Notes under the pieces: model-generated
What the model was told of the DNA's origin: nothing
Databases searched by the model: none
What the model saw: the letters and a program-made list of their open reading frames with translations, nothing else
Origin: JARDZI01 sp041639705
Lineage (GTDB): Bacteria; Bacillota; Clostridia; Clostridiales; Caloramatoraceae
Length of the DNA: 6,409 nucleotides
Direction: 5' to 3'
NCBI GenBank assembly: GCA_041639705.1
Contig: JBEQBT010000199.1
Coordinates: forward strand, 1-6,409
Position numbers and translations under genes: made by a program
Shown: one piece after another, positions 1-6,391 of the stretch
Numbering within the stretch: the first letter of the stretch is position 1
How the letters are laid out: each line of letters starts with the position of its first letter

Positions 1-57
1 AGTGAAGGATCTTAAAGGCATCTTGGAGAAAGATCCTTCACTACGTTCAGGATGACA
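1..57. repeat. Palindromic intergenic repeat, copy 1 (cut by window edge)
   Basis: This is the right-hand 57 bases of the same palindrome found whole at 4506-4577. The visible left arm (1-13) pairs with the inner part of the right arm (30-57). The loop, 14-29, is 16 nt, the same length as in the other copy. The right arm is identical over all 28 bases to that of copy 2, while the loops agree at only about half their positions. About 15 bases of the left arm lie outside the window. It sits 57 bp beyond the stop of the minus-strand gene at 115-879. Arms of this kind (ending TCAGGATGACA) recall a widespread bacterial intergenic repeat whose translation gives spurious HPERSEGS peptides; that link is from memory. 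Confidence 0.85.
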
Positions 58-114
58 AACATATATTATGATTTTTTAGTAATTTTGAGACAGCCCATTT
101 TAATATTTAATGCA

Positions 115-879
115 TTATAAATTACTGCTTAGCTGATATTCTGGGTTTATCCCATCCTTAAATATTTCAAGTGGTATTTTAAATTCTCTAATTCCTGAAA
201 CATAGGGTGCTATTGAATATAGGGGGTAGTATACTAAAATATTACCATCCTCGATATAAAAGGGGAACGCTTCATTTGATTCCTCTACAGTTTTAATGGC
301 ATCTTCAAAATAAATCTCAGGCTGAAGCTTTATTTGTTTGATAACCTCCTGTTTTATTATATCCTTATAATTCACCCCTTCTTTGAACATATCTTTAAAT
401 GCTATATCCTTTCCGGTTACAAGATTAATGCTTCGTGAAACAATGTTAGTCATTCCATGGGCTCCACCTGTGTAGCTATAATAGGTAACAGGTATGCTTA
501 ATATATTATCCTTGTTATTAGTGACCTTGTACTCAATATAAGCTTGGTAGATGTTAAAAGGATAATTTTGCTTTTTAGCATATTCAAACCCTTCCATAGC
601 CTCCTTTTCAATTATATTCTTAAAGTCAAGTGCATCCTTTTTAAAGCTCAAATTCATCATATTTTGAATGCTCTTATCACTTAAACCTTCAATAACAGGA
701 ATCTTTATATCCACCTCTATATATTGATTATTGTTTTTAATTGCTTTAGTCGAAATGCTAATTTTATCCTTGACCCTTATATCAACAAGCTGTGCCTTGG
801 CAGCAAAAACTCCTGAAATCATAAACACCACAAGGAATACTATTAAAATATATCCATAAAATAGTTTTCGATTTTTCAT
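115..879 (-). CDS. Membrane-anchored or secreted DUF4163/DUF3298-domain protein
   Basis: A 254-residue protein of unknown exact function. Residues 1-5 are basic (MKNRK), followed by a hydrophobic segment at about 7-27 ending in A-K-A (27-29). This is either an uncleaved membrane anchor or a signal peptide, so the rest should lie outside the membrane. Residues about 40-140 look like the DUF4163 fold found at the N-terminus of PdaC-type deacetylases. Residues about 145-240 look like DUF3298, also found in the RsiV anti-sigma factor; the join carries the typical Y-Y-S-Y-T-G-G-A-H-G signature (GGAHG at 138-142). There is no catalytic deacetylase domain and no cytoplasmic anti-sigma region, so neither role should be transferred. 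The ATG at 877-879 has a strong SD (AAGGAGGAG, 884-892) 4 nt upstream. The gene is divergent from the SNF2 gene. Family assignment is by motif recognition only. Confidence 0.8.
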   Translation of the reverse strand: MKNRKLFYGYILIVFLVVFMISGVFAAKAQLVDIRVKDKISISTKAIKNNNQYIEVDIKIPVIEGLSDKSIQNMMNLSFKKDALDFKNIIEKEAMEGFEYAKKQNYPFNIYQAYIEYKVTNNKDNILSIPVTYYSYTGGAHGMTNIVSRSINLVTGKDIAFKDMFKEGVNYKDIIKQEVIKQIKLQPEIYFEDAIKTVEESNEAFPFYIEDGNILVYYPLYSIAPYVSGIREFKIPLEIFKDGINPEYQLSSNL

Positions 880-903
880 TCTACTCCTCCTTGATCTTTT
901 GTA

Positions 904-931
904 TTTATATATACTATATCCAATTATTCAA
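904..931 (-). promoter_or_regulatory. Candidate promoter for the DUF4163/DUF3298 gene
   Basis: On the minus strand, TTGAAT (926-931) and TATAAA (904-909) are separated by 16 bp. The start of transcription would fall close to the SD at 884-892, giving a very short leader. The region is so AT-rich that similar matches arise by chance, so this is only a candidate. Confidence 0.3.
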
Positions 932-960
932 TAAAAATATTTAATATAAAATTCCAATAA

Positions 961-979
961 GGTTACAAATGGGTTACAA
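961..979. repeat. Tandem GGTTACAA direct repeat, possible regulator site
   Basis: GGTTACAA occurs at 961-968 and again at 972-979, an 11-bp period, so both copies face the same side of the helix. TTACAAG also recurs at 1041-1047. Direct repeats with an 11-bp period are typical of OmpR/PhoB-family response regulator sites; that this is one is inference. The repeat lies upstream of the minus-strand gene's candidate promoter and about 110 bp upstream of the helicase -35. Confidence 0.35.
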
Positions 980-1087
980 GTGGTCCAGCAACAGCATTGT
1001 ATGTTTAGATTTTCTTATATGAAAAAGTTTAAGAAAAAATTTACAAGAAAATTCTCAAAGATAGATATAAATAGTATTATTTCTGTA

Positions 1088-1115
1088 TTGTATACAAGAG
1101 ACCAGATGATATAAT
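1088..1115 (+). promoter_or_regulatory. Promoter for the SNF2 helicase gene
   Basis: TTGTAT (1088-1093), a 16-bp spacer, then a perfect TATAAT (1110-1115) preceded by TGA, giving an extended -10 (TGATATAAT, 1107-1115). Transcription should start near 1122, about 33 nt before the TTG start codon. The same -10 string occurs in the promoter at the right edge of the window. Confidence 0.65.
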
Positions 1116-1142
1116 TTAGTAATAAGAAAATTAAATTACTAA
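1116..1142 (+). promoter_or_regulatory. Inverted repeat spanning transcript start and SD edge
   Basis: TTAGTAAT (1116-1123) and ATTACTAA (1135-1142) form a perfect 8-bp inverted repeat around an 11-nt spacer. The left arm begins right after the -10 box; the right arm shares its last two bases with the SD AAGGAG (1141-1146). It could be an operator next to the promoter. An RNA hairpin is less likely, because transcription starting near 1122 would miss most of the left arm. All pairs but two are A-T, so chance is possible. Confidence 0.35.
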
Positions 1143-1154
1143 GGAGAAGATACA

Positions 1155-4100
1155 TTGAGAGAAGATATGTTATTGCAGATATTTAATGAAGAAACAAGTG
1201 GTAAGAACTACGATAAAGGACAGAGAGTTCTTAATAATGATTTGGTTTCTTCATTGGATATTACTAGCATGGATGATGTAATTCATATAGATGGTAATGT
1301 GATTTCAGAAAATCTTTTTAATGAATATCATACAAAAATAAAAATAGAAATAGGAAAAGTTGGCATCCTGTCTACCTACTGCAGCTGTTTAGATTATGAG
1401 CAAAATGGAATTAAGAAGAAGAATTATTCTTGTAAGCATTTGGTGGCAACCTTTTACAAGGCTGTTGAGGAGCTAGCTGACCATCCTCTTTTAAATTCAC
1501 AAGGCATTGAGGAGAATAATGTATTTAAGGATAACAGTAATATGCTATCCATCCTTTTAGGTGATGGAAGGGATATGGATGAAATAAAAATTGAGGTTTA
1601 CCTAAATAAAGATAAATGGAGCCATAACCTCTATGCTGAATTTAAAATTGGGCTTAAAACAATTGGTTTAAGTAATCTATATGTTTTAAAGGACATTAAT
1701 AGTTTTTTATTAGCCTACTATAATAATATTCCTATAGAATATAGTAGAAATTTTACCTTCCACATGAAAAATCAAAGGTTAAATACAAAGGATAGAAGGC
1801 TTGTTGATTTTATTGAGATCCTAAGGGAGATGGAAGGAAGAAACAGGCTATTAAACAAAAAGGAAGAGAAGCTCATAGATGGGAAATATATAAATATCCC
1901 TAAATATTTAGTTAGGGAGTTTATTGAGGTTATTGCAAAACATAAGGTTTATTTAAATGAAGGTTTTTTTTCAAGGACAGTGGAAACAGAGATTCTAATG
2001 GAGGAACCTGGGGTTGATTTTGATTTAAAGTATATCAAGGATAATTATGTTCTTAAATCACCCCTTGGAATGCCTATGCCTTTAAGTTCAAAGAATGATG
2101 TATTTCTGTTTGGTACAACCATTTATCTTCCTGATTATGAATTTTGCTATAGGATAAGCCCCTACCTGCAGGTATTTAACCAGGCTAAGGTTATAACAAT
2201 TCCTGGTTCAGAGGAAGAAACTCTGTTAAGAAGACTAATTCCAGAGCTTCATCTTTTGACTTCTAATGTTACCCTATCAAAGTCTATAAAGGACAAAATA
2301 GTAAGGTCGGATGTAGTGTTTAATTTTTATTTTGACAGAAACAAGAAGGATGTCATTTTAGTTGTGAAGGTGAAATATGGAGCCTATGAATTTAATATGT
2401 TTGAGGATATTAAAGAAAAAATCATTTATAGAGATTCAAAAAAGGAACAGCAGGTGATTTCAACCTTAAGGAACTTAGGCTTTGAAGAGGTGGAGGGTAA
2501 ATTTTATCTCATAAAGGAAGATGACTATATTTTTAGATTTTTTAAAAGTGAAATTGCTAAGCTTCAGCAAATAGGAGAGGTATATTACTCTGATAACTTT
2601 AAGGGCATAAAGCATATTGGTAGTAAGGGTATTATTGGGGACATTAAGTCCGGCAAATATAATTATTTTGAAATGGACTTTAAAATAGGCGACATACCAG
2701 CAGCGGAAACTGCCCATATATTAAGAGCCTTTAGGGATAATCTTAAATATTATAAATTAAAAAGTGGAACATTCCTTGATTTGGAGGAATTGGAGTTAAA
2801 GCAGTTTTTGAAGCTTTTAGAAGCTATTTCCCCAGATGAAATTGAGGATAATCACATTAAAATATCCAAAGGTAAGGGAATTTTTGTTGATAGTTATTTA
2901 GAGGAAAATGATATTAGATATTTAAATCGCAGGGAAGAATTAGGAGAAATAGGAGATAAGCTAAAGAATATCAAAGAGTTAAAGTTAGAGAAGCCGGTCG
3001 GGTTAAATGGGAGCCTAAGAGAGTATCAGAAGGTTGGATATAATTGGTTTAAGACATTGGATTACCTTGGCCTGGGGGGAATATTAGGGGATGAAATGGG
3101 CCTTGGGAAAACCATTCAAGCCATTTGTTTTTTGGCATCCAATAGGGGAAGCAAATCTCTAATTGTTGCACCTACATCATTAATATACAATTGGATGAGT
3201 GAATTTCAAAAATTTGCTCCTGGTGTAGCTGTAGCTGTTGTTAATGGATTAAAAGAAGATAGAGAAATGATAATTAGTAGTATTGAAAATTATGATGTAA
3301 TTATAACAACCTATAATCTTCTCAAAAGGGATTTGGAGAGCTATAGGCCTATAAAATTTGATTACTGTATATTGGATGAAGCTCAATATATAAAGAATCC
3401 AAACTCTCAAAATGCATTATCAGTTAAGGAAATAAATGCAAGGACAAGATTTGCTTTAACTGGTACACCTATTGAAAATTCACTTATGGAGCTGTGGTCA
3501 ATATTTGATTTCATAATGCCTGGATATTTGTTTGATGAAAAAAGGTTCAGTGTAAGATACCATAAGAGACTTAATGAAGGCCCTGAGGTTATAGAGGAAC
3601 TTAACAAACTAATAAAACCTTTCGTTCTTAGAAGAATGAAAAGGGATGTAATTTTGGAGCTTCCTGATAAAATAGAGAAAAAATTAATGGTTGAATTAGA
3701 AGATGAACAAAAAAAGGTATATGGAACCTATGCAAAGCATGTAGTGAATATTATTGAAAATAAGATAAAAGATGACGAATTTAAAAAAAGCAAAATTGAA
3801 ATGCTTTCATATATAACAAAGCTAAGGCAGCTTTGCTTAGATCCATCCTTATTAATGAATGAGTATACCGGGGGAAGTGGGAAAATAGAAGCCCTGGTTG
3901 AACTTCTTCAAAGAGGTATTGAAGAGGAGCACAGGATATTGGTTTTCTCCCAATTCACTTCAGTTCTTAAAAACATAGGAAAAAGAATTAGTAGAGAGGG
4001 AATATCCTATAGCTATCTGGATGGTTCCATACCTTCAGAAAAGAGAATGAAACTTGTAAATGAATTTAATGAAGGAGAAAGTTCGGTGTTTTTAATAAGC

Positions 4101-4400
4101 TTAAAGGCAGGTGGAACGGGATTAAATCTAACATCAGCAGATATAGTGATTCACTTTGATCCATGGTGGAATCCAGCTGTGGAGGAGCAGGCCACAGATA
4201 GGGCTCACAGAATAGGACAAATGAATGTAGTTGAAGTTATAAAAATAATAGCCAAGGGGACTATTGAGGAAAAGGTAATTTCACTTCAGGAGGAGAAAAA
4301 GAAGCTTATATCACAGCTAATGGGAGATGAATTAGCAGGTGGTGAGAGCATAACAGACTTTACAGAAGAGGAGTTAATGGGATTGTTTGAAAGCTTTTAG
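1155..4400 (+). CDS. SWIM zinc-finger SNF2-family ATPase/helicase
   Basis: Full-length 1081-residue Swi2/Snf2-type protein of superfamily 2, expected to be a cytoplasmic ATP-driven double-stranded DNA translocase or nucleoprotein remodeller; its target is unknown. Domains: a SWIM zinc finger with C76, C78, C93 and H95 (CxC-x14-CxH); a long middle region, about 120-600, matching the place of the bacterial SNF2-associated domain; the first RecA-like lobe, about 615-890, with LREYQ (621-625), Walker A GDEMGLGKT (645-653, K652), DEAQ (741-744) and LTGTP (768-772); and the second lobe, about 905-1030, with ILVFSQF (928-934), SLKAGGTGLNL (982-992) and arginine-finger motif DRAHRIGQ (1015-1022). No key residue is missing, so it should be active. 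The TTG start is preferred because AAGGAG (1141-1146) lies 8 nt upstream; the in-frame ATG at 1167 is 20 nt from it. It resembles the HepA/SNF2 proteins common in Firmicutes. No nuclease, methylase or other defence partner adjoins it. Confidence 0.95.
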   Translation: MREDMLLQIFNEETSGKNYDKGQRVLNNDLVSSLDITSMDDVIHIDGNVISENLFNEYHTKIKIEIGKVGILSTYCSCLDYEQNGIKKKNYSCKHLVATFYKAVEELADHPLLNSQGIEENNVFKDNSNMLSILLGDGRDMDEIKIEVYLNKDKWSHNLYAEFKIGLKTIGLSNLYVLKDINSFLLAYYNNIPIEYSRNFTFHMKNQRLNTKDRRLVDFIEILREMEGRNRLLNKKEEKLIDGKYINIPKYLVREFIEVIAKHKVYLNEGFFSRTVETEILMEEPGVDFDLKYIKDNYVLKSPLGMPMPLSSKNDVFLFGTTIYLPDYEFCYRISPYLQVFNQAKVITIPGSEEETLLRRLIPELHLLTSNVTLSKSIKDKIVRSDVVFNFYFDRNKKDVILVVKVKYGAYEFNMFEDIKEKIIYRDSKKEQQVISTLRNLGFEEVEGKFYLIKEDDYIFRFFKSEIAKLQQIGEVYYSDNFKGIKHIGSKGIIGDIKSGKYNYFEMDFKIGDIPAAETAHILRAFRDNLKYYKLKSGTFLDLEELELKQFLKLLEAISPDEIEDNHIKISKGKGIFVDSYLEENDIRYLNRREELGEIGDKLKNIKELKLEKPVGLNGSLREYQKVGYNWFKTLDYLGLGGILGDEMGLGKTIQAICFLASNRGSKSLIVAPTSLIYNWMSEFQKFAPGVAVAVVNGLKEDREMIISSIENYDVIITTYNLLKRDLESYRPIKFDYCILDEAQYIKNPNSQNALSVKEINARTRFALTGTPIENSLMELWSIFDFIMPGYLFDEKRFSVRYHKRLNEGPEVIEELNKLIKPFVLRRMKRDVILELPDKIEKKLMVELEDEQKKVYGTYAKHVVNIIENKIKDDEFKKSKIEMLSYITKLRQLCLDPSLLMNEYTGGSGKIEALVELLQRGIEEEHRILVFSQFTSVLKNIGKRISREGISYSYLDGSIPSEKRMKLVNEFNEGESSVFLISLKAGGTGLNLTSADIVIHFDPWWNPAVEEQATDRAHRIGQMNVVEVIKIIAKGTIEEKVISLQEEKKKLISQLMGDELAGGESITDFTEEELMGLFESF

Positions 4401-4454
4401 GAAGAGGTGGCACTTCACATCAGAATCTTATATCTGAGTGGTTGCCACCTCTTC
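4401..4454. other. Long hairpin abutting the helicase stop codon
   Basis: GAAGAGGTGGCA (4401-4412) pairs perfectly with TGCCACCTCTTC (4443-4454). Inside, a 3x2 internal loop is followed by CAC/GTG (4416-4418 with 4438-4440), a bulged A (4419), TCAGA/TCTGA (4420-4424 with 4433-4437) and an 8-nt loop. The outer stem starts at the base right after the TAG stop. Neither strand has a T tract after the stem, so it is not a textbook intrinsic terminator. It may still protect or end the helicase mRNA, or be a dispersed structured repeat. Confidence 0.75.
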
Positions 4455-4505
4455 GCTAAATGAAAGCATTACTTGTCACTGTTATGGAAATCTAACGCTA
4501 CCACT

Positions 4506-4577
4506 TGTCATCCTGAGCGTAGTGAAGGATCTTAATGCGCACCTGGGTAAAGATCCTTCACTACGTTCAGGATGACA
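4506..4577. repeat. Palindromic intergenic repeat, copy 2 (complete, 72 bp)
   Basis: Two 28-nt arms, 4506-4533 and 4550-4577, are inverted copies that match at 27 of 28 positions; the exception (4517 with 4566) is a G-U pair in RNA. The loop, 4534-4549, is 16 nt. It lies between the convergent helicase and tyrS genes, 137 bp past the tyrS stop. The form suits a small non-autonomous palindromic element (REP- or MITE-like). No clear target-site duplication is seen, and no transposase is in the window. It might also act as a two-way transcription block, though it lacks T tracts. Confidence 0.9.
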
Positions 4578-4714
4578 TTGAAGGGCTTTTCGTAGTGGTC
4601 CATGTTCCCACATCGACAGGGCATTGTGGTTTACGGTAATTCTCGCATCAATTGAAAATTCACCTGTGCCGCAAATGTTCCATGCAGATGTGGGCATCAG
4701 CAACTACAATTTTA
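4578..4714. other. GC-richer noncoding stretch between repeat and tyrS
   Basis: No gene recognised. Positions 4591-4700 are about 48% G+C by my count (53 of 110), clearly richer than the neighbouring genes. CCCACATC (4607-4614) and GATGTGGG (4687-4694) are a perfect 8-bp inverted pair 72 bp apart. CGTAGTG at 4591-4597 also occurs in the left arm of the palindrome (4518-4524). Composition and position suggest it may be part of, or have arrived with, the adjacent repeat. A minus-strand reading frame crosses it but has no good ribosome binding site. Confidence 0.4.
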
Positions 4715-5965
4715 TCAGTTTCCAACAAATACTACCTTCAAAAAATTCTTTTTACCTCTTTTTAAAATAATATAGCCATCTTCCAGGTTTTTTGATGTAA
4801 CAATATAGTCAATATTCTCTATTTTTTCGTTATTAATTGAAATACCCCCCTGACTAACCATTCGTTTTGCTTCGGATTTGGAAGGGATAAAATTAGTCGT
4901 GGTTAACAGGTCAAGTATTTTTATCCCATTTTTAAGTAGTGAACCATCCATTTCAAAGCATTGCATATCATCTGTATTTGAATTACTGCCAAATAGAGAA
5001 TTTACCACATTTAGTATCTTATCTGCTTCCTCTACACCATGTACAAGCTTTGTGATCTCATATGCCATTAGTTTTTTAGCACCTATAATGTCCTCGCTGC
5101 ACAATGTAAATATTTTTTCAATTGGCACCCTAGTAAATAATCTCAAAAGGGTTTCAGTATCCTCATCCTTTACATTGTAAAAGTATTGATAGAAATCAAA
5201 TACTGTTGTTTTTTCCCTTGCTACCCATAGAGTTCCACTTTCAGTTTTGCCCATTTTTTTACCTTCCTTAGTCATCAACAAGGGGCAGGTTAATCCAAAT
5301 ATTTCATCAACAACATCATCATTCACATGGTTTAGTTTTCTTAGAAGGTTGATTCCACCGACAATATTTCCCCACTGATCACTGCCGCCGATCTGTAATT
5401 TACAGCCATGATTTTTATTTAAAAATACAAAATCGTAGGACTGCATAAGCATATAACTCATTTCAAGGAAGGTTAAACCACCCTCTTCAAGTCTTTTTGC
5501 ATAGGTTTCAGCAGCCAGCATTTTATTAATATTAAAGTGCATTCCTATATCCCTCATAAAATCTACAAAATTGTATGAATTTAACCAGTCTGCATTATTT
5601 AGAATTAATGCAGGATTTTCTCCATCGGTTTTTATAAATCTTCTAGCAAGGGTTTTAACCTCTTCAATATTATGCTGAACCTCCGACTTTGTGAGCATCT
5701 TTCTCATGTCACTTTTTCCACTTGGGTCACCAACAAGAGCAGTTCCGCCACCTATTACAAGTATTCCCCTGTGACCTGCATCCTGTAAATATCTGAACAT
5801 CATTAGTGCAAAAAAGTGTCCTATATGCAAGCTATCAGCTGTAGGATCTATTCCTAAATAAAAAGTAACAGGTTCACCATTTAAAGCTTCCTTTATTTTT
5901 TCTTCATGTGTAGCCTGATAAACATAGCCTCTCTCCTTTAAAACATCAAAAAGATTACTAAGCAT
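4715..5965 (-). CDS. tyrS: Tyrosyl-tRNA synthetase
   Basis: Class I aminoacyl-tRNA synthetase of 416 residues, a normal length for bacterial TyrRS. It joins tyrosine to tRNA-Tyr through a tyrosyl-adenylate, in the cytoplasm, normally as a homodimer. The ATP-binding HIGH motif is exact (47-50, within DPTADSLHIGH). The central block YMLMQSYDF...QIGGSDQWGN is the tyrosine-binding signature. The second ATP motif reads KMGKT (237-241), matching the KFGKT form of the TyrS type rather than the KMSKS of the TyrZ type. The C-terminal part, about 345-410, is an S4 RNA-binding domain (SEAKRMVSQGG). The ATG at 5963-5965 has a good SD (AAGGTGG, 5973-5979) 7 nt upstream. The T-box leader immediately upstream, with a Tyr codon specifier, independently confirms the product. 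No intrinsic terminator is visible after the stop. Confidence 0.98.
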   Translation of the reverse strand: MLSNLFDVLKERGYVYQATHEEKIKEALNGEPVTFYLGIDPTADSLHIGHFFALMMFRYLQDAGHRGILVIGGGTALVGDPSGKSDMRKMLTKSEVQHNIEEVKTLARRFIKTDGENPALILNNADWLNSYNFVDFMRDIGMHFNINKMLAAETYAKRLEEGGLTFLEMSYMLMQSYDFVFLNKNHGCKLQIGGSDQWGNIVGGINLLRKLNHVNDDVVDEIFGLTCPLLMTKEGKKMGKTESGTLWVAREKTTVFDFYQYFYNVKDEDTETLLRLFTRVPIEKIFTLCSEDIIGAKKLMAYEITKLVHGVEEADKILNVVNSLFGSNSNTDDMQCFEMDGSLLKNGIKILDLLTTTNFIPSKSEAKRMVSQGGISINNEKIENIDYIVTSKNLEDGYIILKRGKKNFLKVVFVGN

Positions 5966-5990
5966 TTTATTACCACCTTCCTTATAAAAA

Positions 5991-6027
5991 ATAAAAAAAT
6001 TCCCATCCTTATAGAAGGACGGGAATT
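5991..6027 (-). terminator. T-box-controlled intrinsic terminator of tyrS leader
   Basis: On the minus strand, a 13-bp stem (6015-6027 with 5998-6010, one G-U pair) closes a 4-nt loop (6011-6014). It is followed by a T-rich tract running down to about 5991. The 5' side of the stem overlaps TTAATT, which can instead pair with AATTAA just upstream of the T-box core to make the antiterminator. This is the switch that decides whether tyrS is transcribed. Confidence 0.92.
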
Positions 6028-6270
6028 AAATCGCGTGTTACCACCTTAATTTATTGTTATCTCACAATAACAATCTCATGAAGTGCAAAGACAAACAAAT
6101 GTTTATCCTTAGACTCAGGCATTGTAACCTATGCCACTGGATCGCTGCTACTGGGTGTTATCTTTTGGAGCGCAGCTCAGAGAGGTATTCAAATTAGCCA
6201 GTTTTGCTCCTCTCACCACCCGGAAACTCTCTGTAAAACATCACTAATCCTACTATTTCTCATCAATGCT
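5991..6270 (-). promoter_or_regulatory. T-box riboswitch (tRNA-Tyr responsive) for tyrS
   Basis: The leader has the full T-box layout on the minus strand. Stem I carries AGTA (6251-6254) opposite GAA (6188-6190), forming the loop E around the specifier. GGATTAG just after AGTA pairs with CTAATTT just before GAA. The specifier is UAC (6185-6187), a tyrosine codon matching the GUA anticodon. The distal loop is near GGTGGTGAG (about 6212-6220). Stem III is TTGTTAT/ATAACAA (6067-6073 with 6054-6060). The T-box core, AAGGTGGTAACACGCG (6032-6047), has UGGU (6040-6043) to pair with the ACCA end of uncharged tRNA-Tyr. When tRNA-Tyr is charged the terminator forms; when uncharged, the antiterminator forms and tyrS is read. 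Outer limits are approximate. Confidence 0.95.
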
Positions 6271-6287
6271 TTTGAATATATATTTAA

Positions 6288-6316
6288 ATGTTACCACCTT
6301 TACTTCAAATAATCAA
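6288..6316 (-). promoter_or_regulatory. Candidate promoter of the tyrS leader
   Basis: TTGATT (6311-6316), a 17-bp spacer and TAACAT (6288-6293) on the minus strand would start the RNA shortly before Stem I. An alternative is TTGAAG (6303-6308) with AAATAT (6280-6285), also 17 bp apart. Both -10 boxes are weak, so the choice is open. Confidence 0.35.
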
Positions 6317-6332
6317 GGGGGTTTAAGATTTT

Positions 6333-6360
6333 TTGAATATCTGTATAATTTTGATATAAT
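6333..6360 (+). promoter_or_regulatory. Promoter of the divergent gene at the right edge
   Basis: TTGAAT (6333-6338), a 16-bp spacer and a perfect TATAAT (6355-6360) with upstream TGA (extended -10, TGATATAAT). Transcription should begin near 6367, giving a leader of about 25 nt before the GTG start. Confidence 0.7.
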
Positions 6361-6391
6361 CAAAAGAAAGAATAAAAATAGAGGTGATAAA

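Noticed and set aside
1167..1169. ATG as the helicase start
   Set aside because: The SD AAGGAG is 20 nt away, too far, whereas the TTG at 1155 is 8 nt from it.
2475..2717. Minus-strand 80-residue frame
   Set aside because: Lies wholly inside the SNF2 gene in another frame, with no promoter, SD or recognisable domain.
3407..3607. Minus-strand 66-residue frame
   Set aside because: Antisense shadow of the conserved helicase core.
1155..4400. The SNF2 protein as part of a phage-defence island
   Set aside because: No nuclease, methyltransferase, toxin or integrase adjoins it within the window, and both flanks look like ordinary chromosome.
4401..4577. Either hairpin as a canonical Rho-independent terminator for the helicase or tyrS
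   Set aside because: No T tract follows the stem on either strand, so only a possible non-canonical role is kept.
4482..4703. Minus-strand 73-residue reading frame containing CHPERSEGS and FTTLRMT
   Set aside because: These peptides are translations of the two arms of the palindromic repeat, a well-known source of false gene calls. No credible ribosome binding site is seen.
4878..5180. Plus-strand 100-residue frame
   Set aside because: Antisense shadow of tyrS; composition follows the complementary codons and no domain is seen.
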